Positions 8,449-17,029 of a stretch of 64,000 nt of DNA are shown here, one piece after another (within the stretch, counting starts at the first letter, position 1; each line of letters starts with the position of its first letter). Source of the stretch: Vibrio sp. DW001 (lineage in GTDB: Bacteria > Pseudomonadota > Gammaproteobacteria > Enterobacterales > Vibrionaceae). The notes below the pieces were generated by a model. It worked only from the letters and a program-made list of their open reading frames with translations, was not told the DNA's origin and did no database searches. The position numbers were made by a program, and so were the translations under genes. Location of the stretch: the NCBI RefSeq assembly GCF_029016285.1, contig NZ_CP091975.1:434001-498000 (forward strand), in the 5' to 3' direction.

Positions 8449-9624
8449 ATGAAAACTTACGACGTTGCAATTGCTGGCGGGGCAATGGCGGGATCTACTC
8501 TGGCTTTGGCTCTTAGCAATGTATCGAAAGGTGCTCTCTCCATTGCTGTTGTTGAACCATACCCAGTGGACAAAGAAAGTCATCCAGGGTTTGACTCACG
8601 GTCTATTGCTTTGTCGTATGGTACTAAGTTGATCTTAGAAAGGTTTAAGCTTTGGCCTAAAATCAAACCACTTACGACTGAAATCAAATACATTCATGTT
8701 TCTGACCGTGGACATGTGGGAATCACAGAGATAACAAAGGACGAGCATAATACGCCAGCGTTGGGTTATGTTGTAGAACTGGCTAATGTCGGTTCTCTCT
8801 ATAGCGAACTTATTTCAGAATCAGATAATATCGACTACTTTTGCCCTGACTCTGTAGATCGGATTTCAAGACATGCGCAAAAGAATAAAATTATACTTAG
8901 CAGTGGCAAAGAGATTGAATGTAAACTTCTCGTTGCTGCAGATGGTGCAGATTCAATATGCAGTCATATATTAGGTCACTGCAACAGCGAGTTTGATTTT
9001 GAACAGGTCGCCGTTATTGCCAATGTAGAGGTATCGGAACATCACAATGGAAGAGCATTTGAGCGCTTTACACCAAGTGGTCCACTCGCATTATTACCTA
9101 TGTCTAAAAATCGAATGTCTGTTGTGTGGTGCTTGAAACCTGCAGAAGCTGAAAAAGTGGCAGGTCTATCAGATCATGCATTTATAGAAGAGTTACAACA
9201 AGCTTTTGGATGGCGGTTAGGTAAAATAGTTAAAACTGGAGTGACGGCTAGCTATCCATTGATCTTAAAACAGAAAGATCAAATAGTATCCCATCGCTTT
9301 GCTACTGTTGGAAATGCAGCACAACTGCTTCACCCTATGGCAGGTCAAGGGTTTAACCTTGGCATTCGTGATATTGCAAGTCTGGTCGAAAACATTGATG
9401 GTCAAATAGATGCAGGGGATTACTCAGTATTGAGTGGGTACAGGAAATGTCGGGAACAAGATCGTTCTCGTACGATAGCTTTAATTACTGGTATGGTACA
9501 AATATTCTCTAATGATTGGTGGTCTTTACGTATAGGGCGAAACCTTGGATTAATGGCGATGGACAATATCCCTTTATTAAAAACGCCTCTGTTGCGAAGA
9601 ACAATGGGTTTGGTGAAAAGGTAA
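8449..9624 (+). CDS. ubiH: 2-octaprenyl-6-methoxyphenol hydroxylase UbiH
   Basis: FAD-dependent monooxygenase of ubiquinone biosynthesis. The 391-residue protein has an N-terminal Rossmann motif (AIAGGAMAGSTLALAL), the middle DGADS motif near residue 163, and GNAAQLLHPMAGQGFNLG near residue 290. GNAAQ in place of the usual GDAAH is also found in E. coli UbiH, which separates this gene from the following ubiI. It is probably co-transcribed with ygfB and ubiI. Confidence 0.93.
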   Translation: MKTYDVAIAGGAMAGSTLALALSNVSKGALSIAVVEPYPVDKESHPGFDSRSIALSYGTKLILERFKLWPKIKPLTTEIKYIHVSDRGHVGITEITKDEHNTPALGYVVELANVGSLYSELISESDNIDYFCPDSVDRISRHAQKNKIILSSGKEIECKLLVAADGADSICSHILGHCNSEFDFEQVAVIANVEVSEHHNGRAFERFTPSGPLALLPMSKNRMSVVWCLKPAEAEKVAGLSDHAFIEELQQAFGWRLGKIVKTGVTASYPLILKQKDQIVSHRFATVGNAAQLLHPMAGQGFNLGIRDIASLVENIDGQIDAGDYSVLSGYRKCREQDRSRTIALITGMVQIFSNDWWSLRIGRNLGLMAMDNIPLLKTPLLRRTMGLVKR

Positions 9625-9627
9625 ATT

Positions 9628-10857
9628 ATGATGCAGAGTGTAGACATTGCGATAATTGGCGGAGGAATGGTCGGATTAACCCTCGCCGCTGCTCTAAAAG
9701 ATACCGATTTGCGAATAGCGGTTATAGAAGGTTATGAACCGGAAAAAACATTAGATATTTTGGCTGACGTTAGAGTTTCAGCCTTAAGCCGGGCAAGCGA
9801 GCAAATATTAAAAAATGTAGGGGCTTGGTCTGGCATAGAACAACGAAGAACAGCTCCTTATTGCGCTATGGAAGTTTGGGAGCAAGATAGTTTTGCGCGT
9901 ATAGAATTTGATTCTACACACCTTGGCCAGCCTAATTTAGGACATATTGTAGAAAATAGGGTCATTCAGCTCGCTTTACTTGATCAAATAGCAAGCCAAG
10001 AGAATATGTCGCTTTTCATGCCAGCTAAATGTAGTGCGTATGTAAAGGGTGAAAGTGAAGTGTGGTTAACGTTAGATAGTGGCGAGTCTTTAACTGCGAA
10101 ATTGGTTGTTGGTGCTGATGGTGCTAACTCTTGGGTTAGACAACAGGCTGATATTCCGTTGACGCATTGGGATTATGGACACAGCGCCTTAGTCGCTAAT
10201 ATCCAGACTTCTGAAGATCATGAAAAAGTCGCAAGACAGGTATTTACCCCTCTTGGGCCCTTAGCTTTCCTTCCTTTATCTGATATGAATATGAGCTCAA
10301 TTGTGTGGTCAACAGAACCGAATAGGGCCCAGCAATTACTTACTATGCCAGAAGTCGAATTTAATAAGCATCTAAGTGTAGAATTTGATATGCGACTGGG
10401 TAAGTGCAAATTGATTGGTGAGAGACAAGTCTTTCCCTTGAAAATGAGATACGCCAGAGATTTTGTTATAGATCGAATCGCCTTGGTCGGTGATGCTGCA
10501 CACACTATTCACCCACTGGCTGGGCAAGGGGTGAACTTAGGACTGTTGGATGCAGCTTCTCTTGCTCAAGAAGTCATTCGTTTGTGGAATGCAGGTGAAG
10601 ATATAGGTAAACATAGTAACCTACGTACATACGAACGTTGGCGTAAAGCTGAAGCGGCAAAAGTAATTGCGGCCATGCAAGGATTCAAAGATCTGTTTGA
10701 GGGCGAAAATCCAGCTAAAAAGTTAATTCGAGGCCTTGGAATGACACTGGCTAGTCGCTTACCTGGTGCAAAAGATGAAGTAATGAAACGAGCCTTAGGG
10801 TTAAAAGGGAACTTACCTGATCTAGCAAAACAAAAAAATATATCGCAGCAAGTTTGA
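9628..10857 (+). CDS. ubiI: 2-octaprenylphenol hydroxylase UbiI (VisC)
   Basis: Second FAD monooxygenase of the ubiquinone pathway, hydroxylating ring position C5. The 409-residue protein has the motifs AIIGGGMVGLTLAAAL at the N-terminus, DGANSWVR near residue 165 and GDAAHTIHPLAGQGVNLG near residue 290. It starts three bases after the ubiH stop, implying a shared transcript, and it ends at a strong bidirectional terminator. The gene order ygfB-ubiH-ubiI supports the names. Confidence 0.93.
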   Translation: MMQSVDIAIIGGGMVGLTLAAALKDTDLRIAVIEGYEPEKTLDILADVRVSALSRASEQILKNVGAWSGIEQRRTAPYCAMEVWEQDSFARIEFDSTHLGQPNLGHIVENRVIQLALLDQIASQENMSLFMPAKCSAYVKGESEVWLTLDSGESLTAKLVVGADGANSWVRQQADIPLTHWDYGHSALVANIQTSEDHEKVARQVFTPLGPLAFLPLSDMNMSSIVWSTEPNRAQQLLTMPEVEFNKHLSVEFDMRLGKCKLIGERQVFPLKMRYARDFVIDRIALVGDAAHTIHPLAGQGVNLGLLDAASLAQEVIRLWNAGEDIGKHSNLRTYERWRKAEAAKVIAAMQGFKDLFEGENPAKKLIRGLGMTLASRLPGAKDEVMKRALGLKGNLPDLAKQKNISQQV

Positions 10858-10884
10858 ACCTTATAACAAGTTGTTCTATAAATT

Positions 10885-10919
10885 AAAAAGTTTGGCATCT
10901 GCCAAACTTTTTAGTTTTT
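10885..10919. terminator. Bidirectional terminator between ubiI and ytfK
   Basis: A twelve-base-pair perfect stem (AAAAAGTTTGGC and its complement, loop ATCT) is followed by T-rich sequence on the plus strand; the A-run gives a U-tail on the minus strand. Confidence 0.87.
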
Positions 10920-10982
10920 GTAATTAGTTTAATAGTCAGTGTACTTTAAATAATTATGCGTCAGAATAGATTGAGAATCTAA

Positions 10983-11189
10983 TTATGCGTAAGCACATCG
11001 CAGCCTCATAATTTCTTGGTTTATTTCTTTTACTGTTTGGAAATGACGCTTTTCTGCTTTTTCAGGAATGATTAATTTACCGTTATCAAATTCAAATCTT
11101 CCTATCCCGTAGATGTATATTCTTCCTTTAAAAAGTCGACTTATATGTTTCGCTATCATACTTGGTGTATAGCGCTTAAATAGCCTCAT
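10983..11189 (-). CDS. ytfK: Small DUF1107 protein YtfK
   Basis: A 68-residue cytoplasmic protein that aligns along its whole length with E. coli YtfK: FKRYTPSMIAKHISRLFKGR, then IYIYGIGRFEFDNGKLIIP, then VKEINQEIMRLR. In E. coli, YtfK binds SpoT and promotes (p)ppGpp accumulation during phosphate and fatty-acid starvation; the same role is inferred here from similarity only. In E. coli the gene is not next to ubiI, so this position is lineage specific. It stands alone on the minus strand. Confidence 0.85.
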   Translation of the reverse strand: MRLFKRYTPSMIAKHISRLFKGRIYIYGIGRFEFDNGKLIIPEKAEKRHFQTVKEINQEIMRLRCAYA

Positions 11190-11489
11190 ATTTTATCCTT
11201 GTTATATACCGTACGATGCAGATTATACCTTGAGGTATGTGAACGTATTGTGATTGAATTGGTAGAATCTCGTCACGATGTGGATTAAATTGGTTTTTTG
11301 TGCTGATTAAGTCAAATTTGAAGCATTTATGCTACCTGATCGTGATGTGTGCCTCAAAATAAAACATTAATTAGCAATTGATGAAATACTCAAAACACCC
11401 TGTTGGTGGAATTTTATACAAACTACGATGAGTACTTTAAAAGAATAGACTACTTTCTGTTTTTTGTAACAGAAAAGGGTACTAAAAGA

Positions 11490-11514
11490 TAAAAAAAACC
11501 GCCAAAAATGGCGG
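11490..11514 (-). terminator. Intrinsic terminator of a minus-strand transcript
   Basis: Read on the minus strand, the stem CCGCCA/UGGCGG with a UUUU loop is followed by eight U. No annotated gene ends nearby: ygfZ stops 440 bases upstream. It therefore probably ends a small RNA or a long ygfZ 3' UTR. Confidence 0.85.
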
Positions 11515-11595
11515 GCGAATAGTCATAGATGCATTACACCAAAGTGGATGCAACTGACTCAATCAGTGGATTCACTTTACCTGCTCTTGGGTGTT
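11491..11595 (-). ncRNA. Candidate small RNA (unidentified)
   Basis: Evidence is structural only. A -10-like TATACT lies at 11606-11601 on the minus strand, so a start near 11594 is predicted. Then comes a strong stem-loop at 11578-11541 (outer stem AAAGUG/CACUUU, inner CUGA/UCAG, loop UUGAG), a short single-stranded linker, and the intrinsic terminator with eight U. The layout (about 105 nt, internal hairpin, Hfq-type terminator) is that of a trans-acting sRNA. No known family was recognised, and no convincing -35 box is present. Confidence 0.5.
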
Positions 11596-11638
11596 AACGG
11601 AGTATAAAAGCAGGGAGAGGGAGGATATAGGAGGTATG

Positions 11639-11666
11639 GATTAATGAATATATATATTCATTAATC
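11639..11666. repeat. 28-bp perfect palindrome
   Basis: The half-site GATTAATGAATATA is followed directly by its exact reverse complement with no spacer. Its centre is about 58 bases upstream of the predicted start of the candidate sRNA, a usual position for an activator or repressor site. It could also be a cruciform-forming AT repeat. Confidence 0.8.
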
Positions 11667-11951
11667 GGAATAAAAATGCATGATTAATATCGACTTATTA
11701 TACATTTGTTCCATTTTTTTGTTCCCTGTTACCGGAATTCTTAATTTTGATAACGCGAATCTCTAACACTATCGGTTAGTTGGGGCAGGAAATTCAGATT
11801 ATATTGAGGGTATTGAATGTTACTTCGATTATGTTGTTCTCGTTGCTCATTATTGTTTTTTGCATATTTAGTGCGATTTTTCAGGGAATCGTGAGGCAAC
11901 ATTAGATATGTTACCTCCTTCTCGGTTCGAAATTCACTGTGATTTTTTACA

Positions 11952-12917
11952 TTACTCTTCAATAGTATATGGGAGGCTCTCTATTTGCCAGTTAGTGTTG
12001 GGTTGATTGGTTAGTCTTAATGTTGTTTCTTTATCTAGGTTGTTCGGAAGAATAATCAAGCCAATAGTGATGCCGTCTGCATATCTATAATGCGCAAATA
12101 ATGCCCCTACACTGCGCCAGTTTTCACCAACGCTTCTTTCCAGTTCTAGTGGTAAGTCAGATGCTGATTCAAGGTGGCCTTTAACTATCGCCATCGCCCT
12201 TTTGTTTGTCCCTCTATATTTCGCTCTTGCGACGGTTTCTTGGCCTGTATAACAACCTTTACTAAAGCTAATACCATTGATGGCTTGTAAATTAAATGCT
12301 TGAGGGATTTGAGTGTTTTGGGTCGCCTCTATGATTCTTGGTATCCCTTCTTCAATATCAAATTTGTCCCAGATATCTTCTTGTGCGAAAAATGCACTGT
12401 GTAAGTTATCTAAAATTGTTTCGACTGCGTCAAAATTCAAAACTAGGAGCCATCGATTATTCTCAATTTTAACGGCACTTCCACCTTCTATCGCTCGTAC
12501 GTTGCCACGAGTTGAGCTTAAGTTATCAATGACGTTATCCGCATTGCTACCAAGTAGACCAATAGCAATATCAGAACTGATATCTAGATCTACTTTGGAA
12601 AAAACAGAATATTTCTTTATTTCTTTCAAAGAGGTTTCAATTGTTGAGGAGTGATGAAAAAGTGCATAACCATCTTTGTGCTGAAAACAGCGGAAGATAC
12701 TAAACACTTTGCCTTTCGCGTCACAATGAGCGGCTAGCGTCGATTCTTCGGGGCTGACAGTCGCTAGGTCACAAGTTAGTTGGCCTTGCAGGTATGACTC
12801 TTTATCGTCTCCCGTGACCGATATGAAATTCCATGATTTAAGGTCGGTAACCATTAATTCTGGTATATGGTCAGTTGAATTTAGTTCGAGCTTTGTGAAT
12901 CGGTTTTGCCATTTCAT
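11952..12917 (-). CDS. ygfZ: tRNA-modifying / Fe-S maintenance protein YgfZ
   Basis: A 321-residue folate-binding protein of the aminomethyltransferase (GcvT-like) fold. In E. coli it is needed for full activity of several iron-sulphur enzymes such as MiaB. The diagnostic motif KGCYTGQETVAR with its essential Cys is present in the second half, near residue 225. It is divergent from sdhE-cptA, as in E. coli and V. cholerae. Confidence 0.93.
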   Translation of the reverse strand: MKWQNRFTKLELNSTDHIPELMVTDLKSWNFISVTGDDKESYLQGQLTCDLATVSPEESTLAAHCDAKGKVFSIFRCFQHKDGYALFHHSSTIETSLKEIKKYSVFSKVDLDISSDIAIGLLGSNADNVIDNLSSTRGNVRAIEGGSAVKIENNRWLLVLNFDAVETILDNLHSAFFAQEDIWDKFDIEEGIPRIIEATQNTQIPQAFNLQAINGISFSKGCYTGQETVARAKYRGTNKRAMAIVKGHLESASDLPLELERSVGENWRSVGALFAHYRYADGITIGLIILPNNLDKETTLRLTNQPNTNWQIESLPYTIEE

Positions 12918-13093
12918 AGTAGTATCGCCTTGGCTATTTCATTCTTAGAATAGGTATCTTATTGCCATAATGTTAATCTGCTTACATTTTTTTGTCAGCT
13001 ATCCTTTCATTATTGTTTATACCCATTGGATTAGCGTTATCATGTCTAGGTAGCTGTAATATTCAGTATAAAGGACTAATCAGAGGTAGGTAG

Positions 13094-13354
13094 ATGTATA
13101 AACGAGAAGATAAAGCACGTATTAAATGGGCATGTCGAAGGGGCATGCTAGAACTCGATGTTGTCATCATGCCGTTTTATGATGAGTGCTTTGATTCACT
13201 TTCTGAAGATGAGAAGCATGATTTTGTTGCTCTTTTAGAGTGCGATGATCCCGACCTTTTTAATTGGGTGATGAAGCACGGAAGAAGTGATGATGAAAAG
13301 TTAGCCAATATGATTGATAAAATTGTTGCGCATAACAGAAGCAAGCTACGCTAA
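13094..13354 (+). CDS. sdhE: FAD assembly factor SdhE
   Basis: An 86-residue cytoplasmic protein (also ygfY, CptB) that promotes covalent flavinylation of succinate dehydrogenase and fumarate reductase. The conserved RGMLELD motif at residues 16-22 contains the RGxxE needed for function. In E. coli it was also described as the antitoxin partner of CptA. It lies directly upstream of cptA and may overlap it. Confidence 0.93.
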   Translation: MYKREDKARIKWACRRGMLELDVVIMPFYDECFDSLSEDEKHDFVALLECDDPDLFNWVMKHGRSDDEKLANMIDKIVAHNRSKLR

Positions 13355-13745
13355 TAATAGTTTAGTTAGTCTGTACTTACGCCCTTCAAAAATGGCTCAT
13401 ATCATTCAAATTAGTATTTTAATGTCGATGATATGGGCTGTGTTACTTTCCACTCTACCCACAGTGGTCTCTTTGTATTTGATTGTTCTTCTTGTTCGGT
13501 TGATTTTTGTTGGTGACTTTTATTCGAATACTGGGCGGTTAGAAATTTATTCGTCTGGTGATTTGAAGTTGAACAACCATTGGAGTAAGTGCAGAAGTGT
13601 TTTTACTCTCTATAAGCCAATTATGGTTCAGATCACTACGCTTGAAGGGACCAAAATTAATATTTGGCGTGATGCATGTATTGAGAAAGACTATCGTCAT
13701 TTTCTCGTGATGTTACGATCTATCATCGCAAAGAAAGGGGAGTGA
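13314..13745 (+). CDS. cptA: Membrane protein CptA/YgfX, start uncertain
   Basis: A small inner-membrane protein described in E. coli as the toxin of the YgfYX pair, said to inhibit FtsZ and MreB polymerisation. The protein has two adjacent hydrophobic segments (about residues 28-60 of the longest frame) and a soluble C-terminal half with weak YgfX-like features. The listed start is a TTG that overlaps sdhE by 41 bases; no clear ribosome-binding site supports it. Real translation may begin downstream, near SLYLRPSK. Assignment rests mainly on position after sdhE. Confidence 0.7.
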   Translation: MIKLLRITEASYANNSLVSLYLRPSKMAHIIQISILMSMIWAVLLSTLPTVVSLYLIVLLVRLIFVGDFYSNTGRLEIYSSGDLKLNNHWSKCRSVFTLYKPIMVQITTLEGTKINIWRDACIEKDYRHFLVMLRSIIAKKGE

Positions 13746-13766
13746 TGACCATTACTCCCCTTTGCT
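13734..13766. terminator. Bidirectional hairpin between cptA and nadB
   Basis: The ten-base-pair perfect stem AAAGGGGAGT/ACTCCCCTTT, with a ten-base loop, overlaps the last codons of cptA and lies 13 bases past the nadB stop. The flanking T-tracts are short on both strands (TTTGCTTC; TTTCTTT), so efficiency is uncertain. Confidence 0.65.
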
Positions 13767-13778
13767 TCGCAGTTAATA

Positions 13779-15392
13779 TTAAGATTCTTCTCCAGGGACT
13801 AATATCGTTGGCCCTGAACCTTCAATAAGCTCAGGGTAGTCGAGCGTATAATGCAGTCCGCGGCTCTCCTTACGCTTCATTGCACAGCGTACCATTAACT
13901 CTGCTACTTGGAGCAGGTTACGCATTTCTAATAGGTTATTAGATACCCTGAAATTGCTATAATAATCATGTGTTTCTTGCTGAAGCATTTGAATTCGTCT
14001 CATCGCGCGCTCCAAACGCTTATCGGTACGGACAATACCCATATAATCCCACATAAACAGTCTTAACTCGTGCCAGTTATGTTGAATGACTACCTCTTCA
14101 TCCGAATTATTTACCTGGCTTTCATCCCAAGCCGGTACTTTTGGAGGTAGTTCGGCATCATCAAGCTTTGTCAGTATATCCTTTGCAGCAGACCACGCAT
14201 AAACCACACACTCTAAAAGGGAGTTGGATGCCATACGGTTCGCACCATGTAATCCCGTGTAACTCACTTCTCCAATCGCGTATAGGTGGTTTAGATCGCT
14301 TTGGCCTTGTTGATTCACCATTACACCACCACAGGTATAGTGTGCTGCCGGTACAATAGGAATAGGTTCCTTAGTCATATCAATGCCAAGGTCCTGAAGG
14401 CGCATATGAATGGTTGGGAAGTGTTTTTCAATAAATTCATCGGGTTTGTGACTAATATCTAGATACATACAATCCGCCCCCAATCGTTTCATTTCGAAAT
14501 CTATCGCTCTCGCCACTACATCACGAGGAGCGAGTTCTTCTCTTTTATCAAAGTCAGGCATAAATCGAGAGCCATCAGGGCGAAGCAAGTACGCCCCTTC
14601 ACCTCTTAGAGCCTCGGTAAGTAAAAAATTACGCGCTTCAGGATGAAATAGACAAGTAGGGTGGAATTGGTTGAACTCCATATTCGCAACTCGACACCCT
14701 GCGCGCCATGCCATTGCAATACCATCACCAGACGATACATCAGGATTTGAGGTGTACTGATAAACCTTCGACGCCCCACCAGTTGCTAAAACAACAAATT
14801 TGGCTCGAATAGTTTCAACGTGTTCATCGTTACGGTTCCATATGTAAGCCCCGATAATTTTTTTCTTGTCGCCGCCAACTTTATCTTCAGTGATGAGATC
14901 AAGTGCGTTGTATCTTTCAAAAATAGAAATATTGGGGTGGTTATGCGCATTATCTTGTAATGAGGTTTGCATCGCCATTCCGGTTGCATCAGCCGCATGT
15001 AAGATGCGACGATGGCTGTGGCCACCTTCTCGTGTTAAGTGGTAGCGTGGCTTTTCTTCGGAATAGTCGTCCTCTCTATCGAATGGCACACCGCCATCGA
15101 TAAGCCATTGAACGCATTTTTTGCCATTTTTGGCAATAAATTCCACGGTTTCTTTTTCACAAAGATCGGCTCCTGCTATGAGCGTATCTTCTACGTGAGA
15201 CTCAATACTATCGGATTCATCAAATACAGCAGCAATCCCTCCCTGCGCGTAAAAAGTCGACCCTTCACTTCTAGGCCCCTTACTTAATACAACGACTTTT
15301 GCATTTTTAGCAATACGTAGCGCTAGAGTCAGGCCAGCCGCTCCGCTACCAATAACTAATACGTCACATTGATGATCTCGATTTGTGTCCAT
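13779..15392 (-). CDS. nadB: L-aspartate oxidase
   Basis: FAD flavoprotein that oxidises L-aspartate to iminoaspartate, the first step of de novo NAD synthesis; NadA uses the product. The 537-residue length matches the family. Motifs are the dinucleotide-binding [15 protein letters not shown] near the N-terminus, [11 protein letters not shown] with active-site residues, [15 protein letters not shown], and the C-terminal helical domain of the succinate dehydrogenase superfamily. It is divergent from rpoE, as in E. coli. Confidence 0.97.
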   Translation of the reverse strand: MDTNRDHQCDVLVIGSGAAGLTLALRIAKNAKVVVLSKGPRSEGSTFYAQGGIAAVFDESDSIESHVEDTLIAGADLCEKETVEFIAKNGKKCVQWLIDGGVPFDREDDYSEEKPRYHLTREGGHSHRRILHAADATGMAMQTSLQDNAHNHPNISIFERYNALDLITEDKVGGDKKKIIGAYIWNRNDEHVETIRAKFVVLATGGASKVYQYTSNPDVSSGDGIAMAWRAGCRVANMEFNQFHPTCLFHPEARNFLLTEALRGEGAYLLRPDGSRFMPDFDKREELAPRDVVARAIDFEMKRLGADCMYLDISHKPDEFIEKHFPTIHMRLQDLGIDMTKEPIPIVPAAHYTCGGVMVNQQGQSDLNHLYAIGEVSYTGLHGANRMASNSLLECVVYAWSAAKDILTKLDDAELPPKVPAWDESQVNNSDEEVVIQHNWHELRLFMWDYMGIVRTDKRLERAMRRIQMLQQETHDYYSNFRVSNNLLEMRNLLQVAELMVRCAMKRKESRGLHYTLDYPELIEGSGPTILVPGEES

Positions 15393-15431
15393 AAATCTTT
15401 TTTCCCGTTTAGAGCACGAAACTACGCAGTC

Positions 15432-15647
15432 TTATAATACTTGAGTTACGCCAATGATTATGTGGCCAAAAGGCTTTGCCTTCAAATTTCTTTCACAATA
15501 AGGACAGAAGAACGGTTGCAATTCGGTAATATCGCCCTCACTATCCCAATTAAAGAAGCTGGTAAAGTTGGAATGCTGGGCGTTTAAAAGCGCGAATTTG
15601 AACAACGGATAATCAGTTAGTTTGTGTTTACACAGTACACTGTTCAA
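15432..15647 (-). CDS. Putative small zinc-ribbon-like protein
   Basis: An open frame of 71 codons starting at TTG, upstream of and in line with nadB. Its only striking features are an N-terminal CKHK and a C-terminal FFCPYCERNLK, which together could form a four-ligand zinc ribbon. No ribosome-binding site is evident and no internal ATG exists. The frame overlaps the rpoE upstream region, so it could be chance. I do not recognise a family; if real, it is a DNA-, RNA- or protein-binding small protein of unknown role. Confidence 0.4.
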   Translation of the reverse strand: MNSVLCKHKLTDYPLFKFALLNAQHSNFTSFFNWDSEGDITELQPFFCPYCERNLKAKPFGHIIIGVTQVL

Positions 15648-15675
15648 TAATTTGATAAATTATTCAATAATCATT

Positions 15676-15702
15676 GAACTTCTTTCATTTACTAGAGTCA
15701 CA
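15676..15702 (+). promoter_or_regulatory. Possible sigma-E autoregulated promoter of rpoE
   Basis: GAACTT at 15676-15681 matches the sigma-E -35 core, and TCACA at 15698-15702, after a 16-base spacer, is an imperfect -10 (consensus TCTGA or TCAAA). rpoE is autoregulated in E. coli and vibrios, so such a promoter is expected here, about 100 bases before the start codon. The -10 mismatch lowers confidence. Confidence 0.4.
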
Positions 15703-15801
15703 ATAGTGCTCATGTAAACTGTGGTGTCAACACTACATTATTGAATAATAAAAGTTCATATCTGAGAAGATAAGGCCGTTAACATAGGAGTATATGCTCG
15801 A

Positions 15802-16380
15802 ATGAACGAGCAGTTGACCGATCAAGTACTCATTGAGCGAGTTCAGAATGGAGATAAGCAAGCATTTAATCTTTTGGTCATTAAGTACCAAAATAAAGTG
15901 TGTAATCTAATCTCTAGGTATGTTGGTAATTCAGGTGATGTCCAAGATGTCGCGCAAGAGGCTTTTATAAAAGCTTATCGCGCTATCCCAAACTTTAGAG
16001 GGGAAAGTGCGTTTTATACTTGGCTCTACAGAATTGCTGTCAATACCGCGAAGAACCACATAGTTGCGCAAGGAAGAAGACCTCCTGCAAGCGATGTTGA
16101 TGCTGATGAAGCTGAATATTACGAAACGGGCAGTGCGCTAAAAGAAATATCGAACCCTGAGAACTTAGCGTTGTCCAATGAATTGAAACGCGTAGTTTTT
16201 GGTGCGATAGAAGCATTGCCTGAAGATTTAAAAACAGCGATGACATTACGAGAGCTGGATGGCTTGAGTTATGAAGATATTGCTGCAGTAATGGATTGTC
16301 CTGTAGGGACAGTTCGTTCGCGTATTTTCCGTGCAAGAGAAGCGGTTGAAAAGAAAATTGAACCGCTTTTGAGACGTTAA
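15802..16380 (+). CDS. rpoE: RNA polymerase sigma-E factor
   Basis: ECF sigma factor for the envelope-stress response to misfolded outer-membrane proteins. The 192-residue protein shows region 2 (DVAQEAFIKAYRAIPNFRGE, then FYTWLYRIAVNTAKN) and region 4 (LRELDGLSYEDIAAVMDCP, GTVRSRIFRARE). It is followed by rseA, rseB and rseC in the canonical order. Upstream repeats and a possible sigma-E promoter suggest autoregulation. Confidence 0.98.
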   Translation: MNEQLTDQVLIERVQNGDKQAFNLLVIKYQNKVCNLISRYVGNSGDVQDVAQEAFIKAYRAIPNFRGESAFYTWLYRIAVNTAKNHIVAQGRRPPASDVDADEAEYYETGSALKEISNPENLALSNELKRVVFGAIEALPEDLKTAMTLRELDGLSYEDIAAVMDCPVGTVRSRIFRAREAVEKKIEPLLRR

Positions 16381-16423
16381 TGTTTTTTCTGGTTAGCTCC
16401 AGAATACTGATATGGTGAATTAA

Positions 16424-17029
16424 ATGGCTGACAAAGAACTACTTTCAGCACTTATGGACGGAGAAACTGTGGATGAAGCTCTGATTGCAGAGCTCGAACA
16501 GGACGTTGAAAGTCAGGACACTTGGAAAAACTATCATCTTATTGGTGATGTTATGAGAGGTGAAGCTCCTGAAACAGCAAATTGGAATATTGCTGGAAGT
16601 GTAGCAGCAGCGCTCGATGCAGAACCTGGACATCAACCAGTGGTTACCCCATTAATTGAGTCTCAACCTACTCCAGCACAAGCTCGACGACGTTTACCCG
16701 CATGGTTAACACAAATTGGCCAGGTTGGTGTAGCCGCATGTGTTTCTCTTATGGTAATAGTCGGAGTGCAGCAGTATGGTGGTTCTGAATCAACCAATAT
16801 TGCATCTAAGCAATTACCTGTTTTGCAAACTATTCCTTTTGCCGGTAGCGTAGAGCCCGTAAGCCTGACTAGAGACTCAGTGTCTACAAAACAGAATAAT
16901 GAGGCTCAACAACTGACGCAGCAACGCAAGCGTATAAATGCGATGCTACAAGATTATGAACTTCAACTTCGCCTATCATCTGAGCAATCAGGTGTTAACG
17001 GGTTGGAAGTAGAATCGGTAACTGAATGA
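16424..17029 (+). CDS. rseA: Anti-sigma-E factor RseA
   Basis: Inner-membrane anti-sigma factor. The N-terminal cytoplasmic domain (KELLSALMDGE, then TWKNYHLIGDVMRGE) binds RpoE, one transmembrane segment lies at about residues 104-121, and the periplasmic C-terminus binds RseB and is cut by DegS. Sequential cleavage by DegS, RseP and ClpXP releases sigma-E in E. coli. Its stop overlaps the rseB start by four bases, consistent with translational coupling. Confidence 0.95.
   Translation: MADKELLSALMDGETVDEALIAELEQDVESQDTWKNYHLIGDVMRGEAPETANWNIAGSVAAALDAEPGHQPVVTPLIESQPTPAQARRRLPAWLTQIGQVGVAACVSLMVIVGVQQYGGSESTNIASKQLPVLQTIPFAGSVEPVSLTRDSVSTKQNNEAQQLTQQRKRINAMLQDYELQLRLSSEQSGVNGLEVESVTE

Larger units (their letters stand above)
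11190..11951. other. 762-bp non-coding region between ytfK and ygfZ
   Basis: No convincing protein gene was found. It contains a minus-strand hairpin plus intrinsic terminator (candidate sRNA, 11491-11595), a purine-rich tract on the plus strand at about 11610-11638 with several GGA motifs, and a 28-bp perfect palindrome at 11639-11666. A minus-strand open frame at 11741-11962 was judged spurious. Confidence 0.6.

Noticed and set aside
11610..11638. GGA-rich tract on the plus strand as a CsrB-type CsrA sponge
   Set aside because: The GGA motifs are clustered in a single purine tract of about 29 bases rather than in repeated hairpin loops, so it does not look like a Csr RNA.
11741..11962. Minus-strand open frame of 73 codons after ygfZ
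   Set aside because: Low-complexity Asn/Gln/Arg-rich translation, overlaps the ygfZ stop, no ribosome-binding site and no recognisable domain.
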